Shown here: positions 1 to 10,810 of the stretch, piece after piece
Layout: every line of letters begins with the position of its first letter
How positions within the stretch are numbered: position 1 is the first letter of the stretch
Origin: Aphrocallistes beatrix
Lineage: Eukaryota > Porifera > Hexactinellida > Sceptrulophora > Aphrocallistidae
Length of the DNA: 64,000 nt
Direction of reading: 5' to 3'
Assembly (NCBI GenBank): GCA_963281255.1
Contig: OY725500.1
Location: 2,599,184 to 2,663,183 of the forward strand
The notes under the pieces: model-generated
The model's database searches: none
What the model was told of the DNA's origin: nothing
Seen by the model: only the letters and a program-made list of their open reading frames with translations
Made by a program: the position numbers and the translations under genes

Positions 1-478
1 TAGAGCGATCCTCCTCATAACTTACAAAGCCATCCATTCTCTTGCTCCGGACTATATCATCCAGCTCATACAGGTTAAGTCATCCAATCGTACTCTACGA
101 TCATCCAACGCCATCCTTCTTGAGCATCCTACTATCAAATCTTCCAAAACTCTGGGTGATCGTGCATTCACTTTAGCTGCGCCTGTTGAGTGGAATCTTC
201 GGCCTCCGAGCATTCGGAATGCCCCCTCACTTCTTCTCTTCAAAAAACTCTTGAAAACTCATCTTTTCCGTATCGCGCACGACACATCCACTTAAATTAA
301 TTTCAATGCATATATATACCTAACAAGCATACATACACATACATACGCATGCATACACATACATACATACATACATGCATAACACACACCTACTTTTATT
401 GAATTGTACAGCGCACTTGAACATATTAATATTGAATCTGCGCTATATAAATGTATATTATTATTATTATTATTATAC
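1..478 (+). mobile_element. 3' end of an L2/CR1-like LINE, cut by the window edge
   Basis: An open reading frame matching the end of a LINE reverse transcriptase polyprotein (2-295) is followed by a short 3' UTR. The UTR holds a CATA-type microsatellite (about 317-378), a stretch containing GCGCTATATAAATG, and a terminal (ATT)n run (about 459-476). An ATT-type tail after the ORF is typical of L2/CR1-group LINEs in marine and other invertebrates. The 5' part lies outside the window. No target-site duplication can be tested. Confidence 0.8.
2..295 (+). CDS. C-terminal segment of LINE reverse transcriptase polyprotein
   Basis: A reading frame open at the window edge runs 97 codons to TAA at 293-295 with no internal stop. 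It contains YKAIHSLAPDYI, LGDRAFTLAAPVEWN and FKKLLKTHLF, the conserved end of many L2/CR1 and related LINE ORF2 proteins, beyond the catalytic domain. The role in the intact element would be copying RNA at the nicked target. Here only the tail is present, so catalytic activity cannot be judged. A minus-strand ORF over the same bases is a shadow. Confidence 0.78.
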   Translation, partial: RAILLITYKAIHSLAPDYIIQLIQVKSSNRTLRSSNAILLEHPTIKSSKTLGDRAFTLAAPVEWNLRPPSIRNAPSLLLFKKLLKTHLFRIAHDTST

Positions 479-901
479 AATTGTCGTTAATAGTGTGTAC
501 AGATAAATTGGAGAACTTTTGATAATTATTTTGAAAGTTCTGGCCTTGGACCTCCCAGATTCGGTCAAAAACCCCATTTAGGGTCCAAAAAGAGATATTT
601 CTCTATCTCTGTAAATATAAGCCCAAATTCTTAGTTCTCACTTCCTAATATACTTTTTATGAGGGTACATATATGATTAATTGATAATAATTACACTACA
701 TCCTATGGAATTAAGTTTTAGATTTTGTCAAATGATGACGTAGCATTTTTCGAAAATCATAACTTGGAAACTAAAAGTCGTAGACTTTCGCTTTAACTTC
801 CTAAAATACTTTTTGGATGCTCTTTATTCATTCATAAGCCATTGAAGTCCTCTACAAATTAGGTGACTTTTTTAAAATACATTTCATGCTTCTTGAGCTC
901 C
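479..901. other. No gene seen
   Basis: AT-rich DNA. The last about 80 bases are a dispersed repeat shared with 3390-3480 (words CCTCTACAAAT, AGGTGA, TTGAGCTCCCG). Nothing else recognisable. Confidence 0.5.
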
Positions 902-974
902 CGCTTCGCTTGTTGAGCTGCGGGGCTGGCGGACACTTTGTGTTCGCCAGCCCCGCAGCAAAACAAGCGAAGCG
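902..974. repeat. Near-perfect 73-bp hairpin built from a Helitron 3' end
   Basis: The arm CGCTTCGCTTGTT…GCGGGGCTGGCG pairs with CGCCAGCCCCGC…AACAAGCGAAGCG around a TTT loop next to GGACAC/GTGTTC. The words match the 3' end of the Helitron family seen at 24091-24628, but here both arms are present. It follows sequence (about 820-900) that recurs at about 3390-3480. Confidence 0.7.
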
Positions 975-1594
975 AGTTTGTATAATAGTAAAATTAATTA
1001 AGAAAAAAAGCACTATAGTAATAGTATTACATAGCATAGGTCCCAAGTTTGATTGACTCCAAATGTGCGTCACACTAGATTCAGCATATTTTTGTCAAAT
1101 TTACATTTTGAAATCAGCATTTCATAGTTTTTATATTACATAGTGACCTTAATTAACACTGCAGTTTACTACTCTAATATTTGTGTAGCACAATAAATTT
1201 TCTAACGCTTTTTTATTCGTATTAAAAAGATTAGAAAAGAGATGGTAAAGAGTTTACTATAAACTTGGAACTTAATCTTTGTTAGATTTATATGTAGGAT
1301 GAATCAAATTATTTAAAATAAACACTCAAATACAAACGCTAAAATTTTATTTAGATCATTTATCCATAGTCCAATCACGAATGAAGTTAAAATAGAAAAA
1401 AATTTTCTGAAGTTATATGTTATTATCCATGGTTAAGAATGATTCGGATGACATATACATTCTGTAAATGAAAATAAATGAGATCCTGTCTTGCAAGAAC
1501 CTAGACTCCTGAGACTGGTGGCAGCTCCAGCTGTTGTTGATAGAAATGGATTTTGCAGCTGAATGTGCTGGTGATACTCAAGTACAGTCTTTTT

Positions 1595-1690
1595 AGATTC
1601 CTGTGAAGCTCCATCCATCCACGAGCTACTCGTTTCATGTGCGTATGTTTGGAACCCAGGGAGAGAAACGTTCGTTTAGAGCTGAGTGGA
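1595..1690 (+). CDS. Possible exon of a fibronectin type III-like domain
   Basis: A pyrimidine stretch ending TCTTTTTAG precedes a frame reading IPVKLHPSTSYSFHVRMFG and then RAEWSTT. The pattern L-x-P-x-T-x-Y-x-F-x-V-R followed by a tryptophan resembles strands E-F-G of a fibronectin III domain. The donor site is not clear and no neighbouring exon was found. It could equally be chance coding-like sequence. Confidence 0.22.
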
Positions 1691-1699
1691 GTACCACTG

Positions 1700-2865
1700 G
1701 CTCCACTACGATCGCCTTTCCGATGCTGCTATCTGACCATTTTATTGGTAGTACCAAACGCGACCCTGCATTCATCAAAAGGTACAATATCAACTGAAAG
1801 GCTGCTACTCCCTGGTTCAACACACACTTGACTAGCCGGTGTCTCAAAGAAGCTATTGGAGGAGGAGGGCAAGGGAGATGGAAGAGAGGAAAGAAAGTAA
1901 TTATTAGTATTTATCTCAATGCAAATATAAATTACGAATACGTATAATCGAATAGTAGCCCCCCTCGAAATATAATAAGCTAATCAAGCATAGAACTATT
2001 CGGTGCGACCCTGGAATATTTGAGGCGGCGTCCCAGGAAACCGGGGAAATTACGACGCCTCGGATGATATTTCGCACCTGGATTTTTGTGATGAGTAAAT
2101 AATCATCCGCCTGATTGTCCCAAAAACAATAATCGCCCTGGCTACTAATCGAGTGTATTATCTGCATTATCTTCGAAACAGTTTGACATCGTTTATAGCT
2201 CTACCTATCTTCGCATACCTTGTATCAAGGCCAAGAAGACCAAGTCAGGCATCTCTATTCTTGTGTAGATAGGCGCATGCGCCCAGATGGATAGGTACAT
2301 GTGCCCAGTACTTTTCAATACCTCAATACATGTGGTATATTGTGATTTTTGTGTCTTAGTTTTGATTTGTATGGTAATTTTCATACCAATGAAGGTTTTA
2401 AACATTCTATGGTAAAGCTCCATTAACTAACAACTTGCTTTACAAAATTTTAATGCTGACTACCCACATAATCATTAAAAGACATTTTAAAGTAGCTTCT
2501 ATTCAAAATTAATTATATTTTAACAACCAAATAGCACTATCTAGAGATTTAACTTATAAATTAATCTGCCGGTCCGCCAATCACGGTCCCCACGCTATGA
2601 TATTTTTTAAATCTTACTACATACCAATGTTATATCGAATTAGATAATTTATTTTCTAGAATTAAAGTTATAACACGTGATTCATATTCATTCATGGGTC
2701 CAGGCCCTATGCCTCTCTGATTCTTTCAGAGGCCTTGCATGGGTCTATTTGCGGACGGGTGCTACAAACGAAAGTATCTGTGATAATAATCTCCCCAGTC
2801 TGATACTCCTCTCATTTGATTCTGTACGAAGAGGTAATCGTTAAAATAACGACCTGGCATAGTCA
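1700..2865. other. No gene seen
   Basis: Several short ORFs lie here on both strands (for example 1916-2167 minus), but none shows a recognisable domain. I treat the stretch as non-coding or unrecognised. Confidence 0.4.
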
Positions 2866-3070
2866 AATAAAGTTATAGATATGGGATTTCGGTGGATACT
2901 ATCAGACATGTTCATTTTTGGGTCCCCAGTCATAAATGACAACTTTTTCACACTTTTGAAGGTGTCATGATGTGAAAATATTTGATTGCCATATTTTGAA
3001 GTTAAGTACTACTATAAGTTGCTGATTTAGAATGTTTGGATGTTATTTAATATTAGGATAGAGTAAACTA
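2866..3070. repeat. Dispersed repeat, second copy at 18243-18430
   Basis: Both copies share a GGTGGATACTATC-like start, TTTTTGGGT…CCAGTCAT, TTTTTCACACTTTTGA and a final GTTATTTAATA. Divergence is moderate. No ORF or terminal repeat was recognised. Confidence 0.6.
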
Positions 3071-3636
3071 ATGGAAAATTATGCCTTTCTGAAGAAAATT
3101 GCTTTGTAGCCTGTTTTTAGCAAATCAATTTTACAAAGGAGGAATCTTTAGTAACAAAAGTCGTAGAGTTAAAAACTCGACGGTTTTGGAAAGATCTCGT
3201 CACGTAGAACAAAATGATAGAGACAGATTTTCGATATTCTACTTTAAAAAACGTTAAAATATTTTTCTTCACGAAAATCTGCTTCTAAATATTGTAGCAA
3301 CGAAATTGTAAAGAAAAAAATAATTGGGTTAAAATTGAAAATTCTATTCCTATTATTTTCTTTATTCAACCATTTCGTGCAAGAATTAATGAGTAAAAGA
3401 GGCATAAGCCAATGAAATTTCCTTGAATATCCTCTACAAATAGGTGATTTTGGAAAAAAATTGGAGAAAAAATTTTTTCTTGCCTTTTGAGCTCCCGAAA
3501 AGTGTATTTTTGCAGATAACTCGTCAAGAACAGTTTCCACAAAAAGTTTCCGGATAAAATAATTAAAACTTTTTGAGTTAGTTCTGGAAGGAAACACCAA
3601 CCTTAATCGAGTTTTAATTACGGATAAAAATATATA

Positions 3637-3790
3637 CAGTTGACTCCGCTTAATTGGGTCACTTTTGGTATGACCAGATGAGCTCTCACACATAGAAGCT
3701 AATACAAAATATTTTCGGTTAATAGGGTTATCAACTTAATCGGGGCAAAATGTCCTCTGAACGTGTGACCCTATTAAGCGGAGTCGACTG
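3637..3790. mobile_element. TA-flanked MITE, 154 bp
   Basis: Terminal inverted repeats begin CAGTTGACTCCGCTTAATTG on the left and CAGTCGACTCCGCTTAATAG on the right, with TA on both outer sides. This is the signature of a Tc1/mariner-mobilised MITE. It sits inside Helitron-derived sequence. A decayed relative is at about 29110-29262. Confidence 0.8.
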
Positions 3791-4335
3791 TAGAAGTAAT
3801 GAATTGATTGAAGAAACTGCCAAACACAGATAGCTGCAGCCTTATTCACTAAGATCTTAAGCACTAAGATCGATCTTAAGTCTTAAGATCGATCTTAGTT
3901 AAGATCGATCTTAAGATAGGACTTAGAAATAACGTTAGGGTTAATATGATTATAATATAGCATTATACTAATCAAATACAAAACTGAACTATAATATTAG
4001 TAATAGTAAGTGGTCATTTATTATTGATCTAGTGAAAATAAACTATATTTCTTCTTTTTGTTCAAAATTGGGGCAATTAATGTCAATATTAGGAGCAAAG
4101 AAGATTGATTAACCCACTCCTGTAAGACATAGCTTCTATCTATGTAGTTGTACCGCTTGGAATGCCTGCTAGTGAGTCTCTTACATATCTGTGGTGAAAT
4201 CTTTGTTTTAACTTTGAATTCTATTATGAAAATTCACTGTTTTATGCATGTAATCTATAATTATTCTACACTAGTCAATATCAAAGGAAGAGCTATCAAA
4301 GAGCATAAGTTGTACCTTATGAATTCATAATATTA

Positions 4336-4830
4336 CAAGCGCGCTTCGCGCTTGCTTGCGCTGCGCGGCTGGCGGACACTTTGTGTCCGCCGGAGGCTCC
4401 CTTCGGTCGCCTGGAGTCACATTGGTTAATTATAAGGGAGATAACATCTCTAAATATGTCTGTTCTACTGTGCTAATCGATATCACTCGAAAAATCACCA
4501 AATTTGTCAATTTTAAAATTTTTGATGCGTAATGATGACGTCATAACAAAGTGATGAGTCATCATTTTTTGATGATATTTGCATCATATATGAGACGTGT
4601 TAGTATACAGATTCTATTAAAATTTCAGCCTTCTATCTCCTATAATGGCTGAGTTATGCCCGAATAACTGTGTTGCTTAACTTTTTAAAATGTGACAATG
4701 ACGTCATAATTCCATGATGAGTCGACATTTTCGTCTGAGCTCAGAACTTACTGGAGCCATAGCCAAAAGACTCCCACATGTCAAAAATCAGCCTTCTGCG
4801 CCCGGCAGTTTCTTCAGTCAATTCGTGACA

Positions 4831-4862
<32 letters not shown>

Positions 4863-4884
4863 CATCGAGTTTTAATAGTAAGGA
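4336..4884 (-). mobile_element. Complete non-autonomous Helitron with provable A^T insertion
   Basis: Read on the minus strand it starts TCCTTACTATTAAAACTCGA and ends GCGCGCTTG, 549 bp. The host flanks TAATATTA and TATTAAAC rejoin exactly into the uninterrupted sequence of Harbinger copy 2 near 11330-11345. Insertion was therefore between A and T with no duplication, the Helitron rule. Inside are paired TGACGTCA (4536-4543) and TGAGTCA (4555-4561) and the GGCGGACAC/GTGTCCGCC hairpin. A (TA)n tract lies at 4836-4858. Confidence 0.85.
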
Positions 4885-5120
4885 TATTAAACAAAACACA
4901 TAAACGACGTGTCATTATATATTGTAACATGAAAACCTCTCTAAAACAAAGTATAAACACTGGATATGAGAAGTACAATAAATTGAACTCTATCGACGGT
5001 AAAATTTCTGCGTCATTTGGTGTAGGAAAATAATTGGTGTCATTAGTGGTTATGGTAAGTCGGCGTCCTCCCGTGTATATAAATTGCTGCTGAGTACTTG
5101 CATTAACAATACCAAAACAA

Positions 5121-5551
5121 ATGGACAAATCCCGAAAAGCAAATTGGACCAGAGAAGAAGAGTGCAGTCTCATTAATGAAATTGAGTCAGCAGGTGAGAT
5201 TTTGAGAGCGTCGGGAAATTGTGCTGACAAACACAAAAGGGGGAAACAAATCTGGAGAGATATTGTAGCCAAACTCAAATCAGTGCATGGCGAGGCAGAG
5301 CTGTAGAGGATATTAGGAAAAATGGACCAACCTAAAGCTAAATGCAAAGTCCAAAGTTGATGCAAGAGAAGGCGAACTGTTGATGAGCAAGATGATTCGG
5401 TCGAATTCTTGAGGCTGCAGACTTACTTCCATTACAGCAGGAAGTTTTGTTCCAACAGATGGCTGTATTCTCAGTACAGCTACAGTTAATAGAAAAACAG
5501 AGGGACTATTATCGATTGAAACGTCAGAGACTGCTGGAAAAATCATTGTAA
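5121..5551 (+). pseudogene. Myb/SANT-like (NAIF1-type) Harbinger accessory protein, frameshifted
   Basis: The start ATG at 5121 opens NWTREEECSLINEIESAG, IWRDIVAKL and SVHG, matching the Myb/SANT-like DNA-binding domain of the NAIF1/Harbinger accessory family. Such proteins bind the element ends and bring the nuclease to DNA. A stop at 5304-5306 and a frameshift interrupt it. The expected continuation RxVEDIRK and a C-terminal coiled-coil-like segment (LQLIEKQRDYYRLKRQRLL, stop 5549-5551) survive in other frames. The copy in element 2 is broken differently, so the intact parent encoded about 140-150 residues. Confidence 0.75.
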
Positions 5552-5652
5552 ATAGGAAAATAGGATCAAAGTGATTATTATCAGTCATGTGAATCAATAT
5601 ATAAAGCCTGTCTCTATAATTGTGCATATTAGAATGAGTCTAAGATTATAGA

Positions 5653-5716
5653 ATCAAAGAATGTATGTTTGTTTATTCATACAAATCAAAGAATGTATGT
5701 TTGTTTATTCATACAA
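5653..5716 (+). repeat. Perfect 32-bp tandem duplication
   Basis: Two identical 32-base units beginning ATCAAAGAATGTATG stand head to tail (5653-5684 and 5685-5716). The other Harbinger copy has one unit (near 12075), so this is a local duplication in copy 1. Confidence 0.9.
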
Positions 5717-6009
5717 ATCCAAGAAGAATTTGACACGAATTATAGCATGTGATGCATGTTGCGATGTTACACACAATAAGAGAAATGTTTTTAAAATATT
5801 TAAATTTTATTTGAAGTCTAATATCAATCAAGGTAGATTCAATGTTCGATAGAAGTACATTTGAATAACATTTATGGGGTAATTAGTGAAAATCGAATTA
5901 ATTACAATACTTAAGACACCTCCCTAGGTTGCTCAAAGTTCGGTCTTAAGTTCGGTCTTAAGATCGAACTTAAATCTTAGTGAATACCAATCTTAGTGAA
6001 TACGACTTA

Positions 6010-6185
6010 AATGAACTCCCTTATAGATCTATTTTGTTTGGACTTTATTTGGCCATTCTTCTAAATCTTTGTGTTATATAATCTCCAAAGGTGCCAAAAC
6101 AATGTTAAGGTCCATATCTTTACAAAATTATCAAATAAGTGAAAATCTAATTGGTGAATCCGTCAAAAACCTCCAATAATTTTAG
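6010..6185. repeat. Dispersed repeat, second copy at 20852-21025
   Basis: Both copies contain ATGAACTCCCTTATAGA, AGGCCATTCTTCTAAATC-like and ACAATGTTAAGGTCCATATC words. At this site it replaces the right end of the Harbinger element. At 20852 it abuts a fold-back element. Confidence 0.65.
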
Positions 6186-7142
6186 TAACACTAAATTCTA
6201 GGGGGTTAACCCCAAAGTATCAAAAAAATACCGTCCAACTAGTACTATCAGATGGTAGACCGCTTACTAATACAATGAAATTACAATAAAAAATTTTGCA
6301 GTTTTTTTTTACGCCGTGCAAAGTTTTCGAGGGCGGTATCCTTAACTGCATTCTGAATGCTTTTGGAAGAGTTATACGTATACTGAAAGTTGATAGTGTA
6401 TATCATCATTGTAGGATATTTCAACTAAAATTAGTTGTGTTCTAACATCAAACTTAACAATTAACTATCTAATATCCAGTTACTGTTGCCATCTAATACT
6501 ATCCAGTTACTTTTACAATGTTATATCCAATTACAGATAGTATGAGATTTTGAACAAATATATGCAATGCCTGTACAAAAGTTTAGGCATGTGGGAGTTT
6601 TTTGGCTATGGCTCCAGTAAGTTCGGAGCTCAGACGAAAATGTCGACTCATCATGGAATTATGACATCATTGTCACATTTTTAAAACTTAAGCAATACAG
6701 TTATTCGAGCATAACTCAGCCATTATAGAAGATAGAAGGCTGAGATTTTAATAGAATCTGTATACTAACATATCTCACATATGATACACCTATCATTAAA
6801 AAATGATGACTCATCAGTCTGTTATGACGTCAACATTACTCATCAAAAATGTTAAAAATTGATTAATTTGGTGGTTCTCGTGCGATATCGATTTATAACA
6901 GTAGGACAGCCATATTTAGAGATGTTATTTCCCTTATAATTAACCAATGTGACCTCAGGCGACCGAAGGGAGCCTCCGGCGGACACAAAGTGTCCGCCAG
7001 CCGCGCAGCCGTGTATCAAATCATTAGCCTTAATAAAATTATTAAGTAAGAGATAAAGCTGAAAAGTTTACTATTAACAGTGGCCTAAATATAGAAGTCA
7101 AACAATGTTTATTATTTAATTTAATTAATAAGTATATAATAC

Positions 7143-7299
7143 CTTCCAGTCCTGGATTGTCAGTTTTGTATAGAAACACTTGGCCTGCTTTAGGATTCTG
7201 AGGAGGGGATGTAATATAAATATCTTGAGGGTTTTGTACGATAAAGCGAACTTCATCGATTGTTCGGCTAGGCTTCACTAAAAGAACGCATCTATCCAT
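7143..7299 (-). CDS. Possible first coding exon of an unidentified gene
   Basis: An ATG at 7299 opens 52 codons (MDRCVLLVKPS…SPPQNPKAGQVFLYKTDN…PGLEG). They end at a plausible donor, GAAG followed by GTATTATA at 7142. The composition is protein-like rather than AT-biased, and the lysine/glycine-rich segment before the donor resembles uncharacterised invertebrate proteins I cannot name. No second exon was found, and the neighbouring gypsy remnant could be its source. Treat as unproven. Confidence 0.35.
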
Positions 7300-7429
7300 T
7301 ATCTATTGATTATACGTAATGTTGTAGAAGTAGGTTTGAAAAAATGTCTAGAATACAACAACATTTTATTATATAGTACCCTATACATAAATCGAACACT
7401 TACGTAGACAATAATGTTATGATGATAAG

Positions 7430-8067
7430 TTATCTTGTCAAATACTTCTTGCAGATGTCTGCCACATCCTGTCCGTCTACATTCCTGCCTTGGTCTGTTA
7501 GTAGAACTTTGGGCACACCGATCTGGCTGTCTGATCCCGGAGGGCAGTTAGCTCGATGTACCTCGAAAAGAGATCCACGATGAGAAAGAAATACCGATGC
7601 TCTCCAGCCCCCCAGGGTAGTGTTGCCACATCCATGGCCACAACGTCACCTGGTAACCAATTCTCTTCTGCAAACCTTTGTATCGGTTGCTCTGGAAGGT
7701 TTTTGGCCTTTGCCTTTTGGCATATGAGACAGTCGCGACAGAAAGATTTAACGTATTGTGCCATCTTCACCCAAAAGTAGGATCTTTTCATCAATTGCAT
7801 CGTGCGACGCTGCCCGAAGTGCGACTCCTTATGGGTCCTTCTAATCAATTCCACTCTCAGTGACCTGGGAATGACGAGCCTTTCGTTGAAATACATTGTG
7901 CCGTCCCTGAGGCCCAGGGGCTCCGCCACTTTCTTTAACTGTTCCCTGACGACTCTTCTGAGTTCCATCAGCTGTCTCGAAGCGTCTTGTATCACTTCAT
8001 CTTTCTTCTGCTCTGATTTTATTTTCGCAATCCAATTACTCAAATCCTCTGTCCCTTGATACAACAC
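7430..8067 (-). pseudogene. Gypsy integrase, truncated
   Basis: From the N-terminal side the fragment shows the HHCC zinc-binding motif (HKESH … CRDCLIC), then the core start with the first catalytic Asp in AMDVATLP, and the strand YFFLIVDLFSRYIE. A frameshift near 7500 moves the reading to a second frame, which holds VPKVLLTDQGRNVDG with the second Asp. Sequence then ends before the catalytic Glu. Integrase joins the cDNA to host DNA; this copy cannot. The NVDG after the second Asp is shared with the other integrases in the window. Confidence 0.82.
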
Positions 8068-8146
8068 TCCTCAATGTCCTCACCATCCTGGTTGGCGATC
8101 CCGCAAGCCCATCCCGCTATGCAGTCCACCCATGACTCGTCGTCGT

Positions 8147-8590
8147 CTAGCGGATAAATACTGTCCTCGAATCGCTCCTCGCATTCCACCTGGATATCCG
8201 GAACCGGATTGGGATGACTACTAAGATAGTCAGGGAGCTATTCTGGTACCCGAGGCGAAACTTGATTTCGTATGGGAACTCCTCCAGCTCCATCAACCAG
8301 CGTGCATAGGTGTACCGAGGATCTCGCTGGCTTCTTAGCCAACTCAACAGGTTGTGGTCGGTTATCAGGTGGACCTTGCCAGCCCCCCTGAGATACAGCT
8401 CCCACTTCCTTGTGGCCGCCACTAAAGCCCAGGCCTCGAGCTGCCCTGCTGAGTAGTTTTTCTGGTCGCTAATCGCTGAGTGCTGAGGAGAAGTAGCTGA
8501 TGGGCTGTAGTACACCTGTCTGATAGTCTTTCTGAGACAATACGGCTGCTATTCCAGTCCCACTCGCATCCGTTTTCAGTTTATGTTTCA
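8147..8590 (-). pseudogene. Gypsy RNase H domain, frameshifted
   Basis: The frame contains KNYSAGQLEAWALVAATRKW, LITDHNLLSWLRSQRDPR and ARWLMELEEFPYEIKFRLG, the standard RNase H block of gypsy pol (ExLAxV…, TDHxxL…, RxxRWxxxLxxF). A DASGTGIAAVLSQ-type start lies in another frame just upstream (about 8540-8590). The tail is shifted near 8230. RNase H would remove the RNA template during cDNA synthesis. Confidence 0.8.
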
Positions 8591-9290
8591 AGGTGTTGAA
8601 AGCCGACTCACAATCCCTATTCCATGTGAACGGTATCCCCTTCCGAGTAACGAGTATAAGGGCAGCGCGATTTGGGCCATTCGAGGTATGTAATCTGTAA
8701 TAATTGATACTCCCCGGAATCGTTGTAGCTCCTTAAGAGATGTCGGACGAGGGAAGTGCAGCATAGAATCTGCATACGATTGGAGGGGGGTCCTTCCCTC
8801 GGTGGTTATATGATGACCTAGGAAATCAACCTCTGCGAACCCAAATTGGCATTTTTCGAGTCGAAGCTGGATCTTCGCTTCCCTAAGCCTTCTAAACACT
8901 GATTCGATATCCTGTATATGCTCCTCAAAAGACTCGTATGAATATATTAGGCAGTCATCCACAAATTATTCAACACGTTCTAACCCAGCCAGGGTCTGGT
9001 CCATGAGCCGTTGGTATGTTGCCTGCGAGCTGTAGAGGCCAAATGGCATCACCAACATTTCGTATTGGCCTCGCGGCGTATAAAACGCCGTCTTCTCTAT
9101 GTCAGATATGTGAACGGGAACGCACCAATATGCGGAGGCAACATCTAATTTAGTGAAGTACTTGGCTCCTCTTAGCTTATCCAAAATATGCTAGGGGTTC
9201 GGCAGACTGTAAGCATCTTTCTTCGTGACGTCATTAAGTTGACGGTAATCAATCGCGAAGATCCGTATCGGTTTTCACCAAGACAACATT
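8588..9290 (-). pseudogene. Gypsy reverse transcriptase, broken
   Basis: Palm and finger motifs are plain: KYFTKLDVASAYWCVPV (motif A, catalytic Asp), MPFGLYSSQATYQRLM (motif B) and FVDDCLIYS (the YxDD box, as FVDD). These are followed by the thumb with FGFAEVDFLGHHITTEG. A stop lies just before FVDD (near 8965) and frameshifts lie near 9185 and 9250. It is one continuous domain in ancestry, now split over at least three frames. Confidence 0.85.
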
Positions 9291-10214
9291 ACTTGCCCAA
9301 GGTGATTTTGACGCACGACAAATCCCATTCTTTATCATTTCCTTCACCTGCCGCTCAATTTCTCGCTCCCATCCCTGGGGAAATTTCCTCGGTCTTTGTT
9401 TTATAGGCGGGCTTCGTCCAGTGTTTATATAATGCATCTCTTTCACCGTTGTTTCGGGTCGCTTCGGATCTCTTGCAAATCTGTCCTTGAACCTTTGGCA
9501 GAGGTGCTCAAGCTTGCTTTTCTCCCCATACCCCAGCTTTTCATTGATTTCTAGGCTGTCTGAAAAGGACCTAACCGCAACAGGTGCTAGCTGCTCTTCC
9601 CAAATAGCTGTCTGTGCTCTGAACAATGGTGTGCCACCGGTTACGGCTGCCTTGATAGTAACCCAGGCCGAACCTAAGCGAATACTCTCGTTCTTCCAAT
9701 CGAACGTAACGCTCCCGAATCGGTTAAGAAACTCGCGGCCGAGCAGAAGCGTTGGCTCCTCGCTGTCTAATACCTTCACTCGCGTTAGCACTGGCTCCAC
9801 TGCAGCCCCTGGGACTTGGATTGTTACATCTACATGGCCCTGTACTCGTATTGCGCTCTTGCCTAGTCCGAAGACCCTACTTGGACTGGTCACCATTCTG
9901 CTCACTAGACCCAATCCGCACAACGTCCCTCTGTCGATGACCAAAGGTTTGGCACCTGTATCCAAAAGGGCTGCTACCCGTTTTCCTTCAATATTCACCG
10001 CGAGTGTAACTGAGTCTTCAGAATCGTCGATACAATCGATTTCTTCGTCCGTTATGTCTTGTCCTACCACATAGGCTCTTGGATACTCTTTCCTTCGACC
10101 ATTAGGTGCATTGTTATCTCCCTGTTTCCAACAATTCTGTTGGGGGTGACCCTTCTGTCCACAATTGCCACAAACATTATCAAGACATTTCCGCCAGCCG
10201 TGCCCCTTCCTCAC
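9249..10214 (-). pseudogene. Gypsy CCHC knuckle, aspartic protease and start of reverse transcriptase
   Basis: This is a 321-codon open stretch. It holds CGNCGQKGHPQQNC, a CX2CX4HX4C nucleic-acid-binding knuckle near its residues 16-29, then AALLDTGAKPLVID, the aspartic protease active site, near residues 80-95. A VLLGREFLNRFG-like protease end and the RT start (WEREIERQVKEMIKNGICR, SPWASNVVLV) follow. The frame is lost just before the DYRxLN motif. Length and order agree with a single gag-pol fusion. Confidence 0.82.
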
Positions 10215-10236
10215 ATGTAAAACATCTGAACTCGTT

Positions 10237-10807
10237 TTAACGGCCAGGAGTTCTGGGCCTGTTACTTTTTTCCGATCCCCGCTGATGCACTCTCACTGTC
10301 CGGATCTGTCTTTCATCGGTTTCGATTGTCGTTTCCTCGTCTGACATGCTAATTTCCGCAACCTCTTTGACTGGCATTATCTTCAAAGGTTCAGCTGCTC
10401 GCCACCCCAGGTCCGATGCTACTCCCTTTTCCATAAAAAGTGTCCGTATTTTCACCATAAAGGACCTTCCTGCTTCATCTGAAATGTCTCCTTCCGGATG
10501 TTTCTCTACCATCCATGCCTTCGCGGTCTGTTGAATCTGAGGGGCAATTGCAAAACCATGTTAACACAGGCGTGTCGCGTGCTGTGTCCAGACAAGCGGG
10601 CTTCCTTCTACATCTTTACGAAATAGTCGTCGACTTGCTCCCCACAACTCCAGTCCACGCGATAATACCGACGCGTTGCCTGATACACGTCAACCGGTGG
10701 GTCCAAGTGGTCCTTGAGTAACTTAAACGCTTCGTCCAAGGTGTATTTCTTGATCCCTTCCCACCACTCTTTCTACCTCCCGCCTACCCACGTAGGCTGG
10801 TAATAAT
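10237..10807 (-). pseudogene. Gypsy gag, part after the Harbinger insertion
   Basis: The 91-codon ORF at 10237-10512 (MVEKHPEGDISDEAG…) has charged, low-complexity gag character. It continues in other frames to the zinc-knuckle ORF. No classical capsid motif is obvious. It is assigned by position between the gag start at 12582 and the CCHC knuckle. Confidence 0.55.
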
Positions 10808-10810
10808 CTG

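Larger units (their letters stand above)
3837..6010 (+). mobile_element. Harbinger-like element encoding only a Myb/SANT protein, copy 1
   Basis: The left end CAGCCTTATTCACTAAG follows the trinucleotide CTG, as in copy 2 (10811-12451). Subterminal sequence is packed with AAGATCGATCTTAAG palindromes at both ends. The last about 60 bases of the right end are missing and are replaced by another repeat from 6010. The single gene is a Myb-like DNA-binding protein and no DDE nuclease is present, so movement would have needed a nuclease from elsewhere. A Helitron (4336-4884) is inserted within it. PIF/Harbinger assignment rests on the Myb-like gene and on the 3-bp duplication of copy 2. Confidence 0.75.
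3791..7010 (+). mobile_element. Non-autonomous Helitron copy split by later insertions
   Basis: The family's early segment (GAATTGATTGAAGAAACTGC) lies at 3798-3836 and the rest, from GCATGTGGGAG to the GGCGGACAC/GTGTCCGCC hairpin and GCGCAGC, at about 6586-7010. Between them lie a Harbinger element (3837-6010) and another dispersed repeat (6010-6185). The last about 20 bases of the normal 3' end are missing. The two halves are complementary parts of the 24091-24628 consensus-like copy, so I read them as one interrupted insertion. Confidence 0.6.

Noticed and set aside
7300..7430. 3' LTR of the first gypsy element
   Set aside because: I could not match it to sequence near 12600-12830; a weak AACAACA similarity is not enough.
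9249..9406. ORF end at 9249 as a natural gene end
   Set aside because: The RT continues in another frame with motif A; this is a frameshift, not a stop of the ancestral gene.
9487..10074. 195-codon plus-strand ORF
   Set aside because: Shadow of the gypsy protease/RT frame on the minus strand; no motif of its own.
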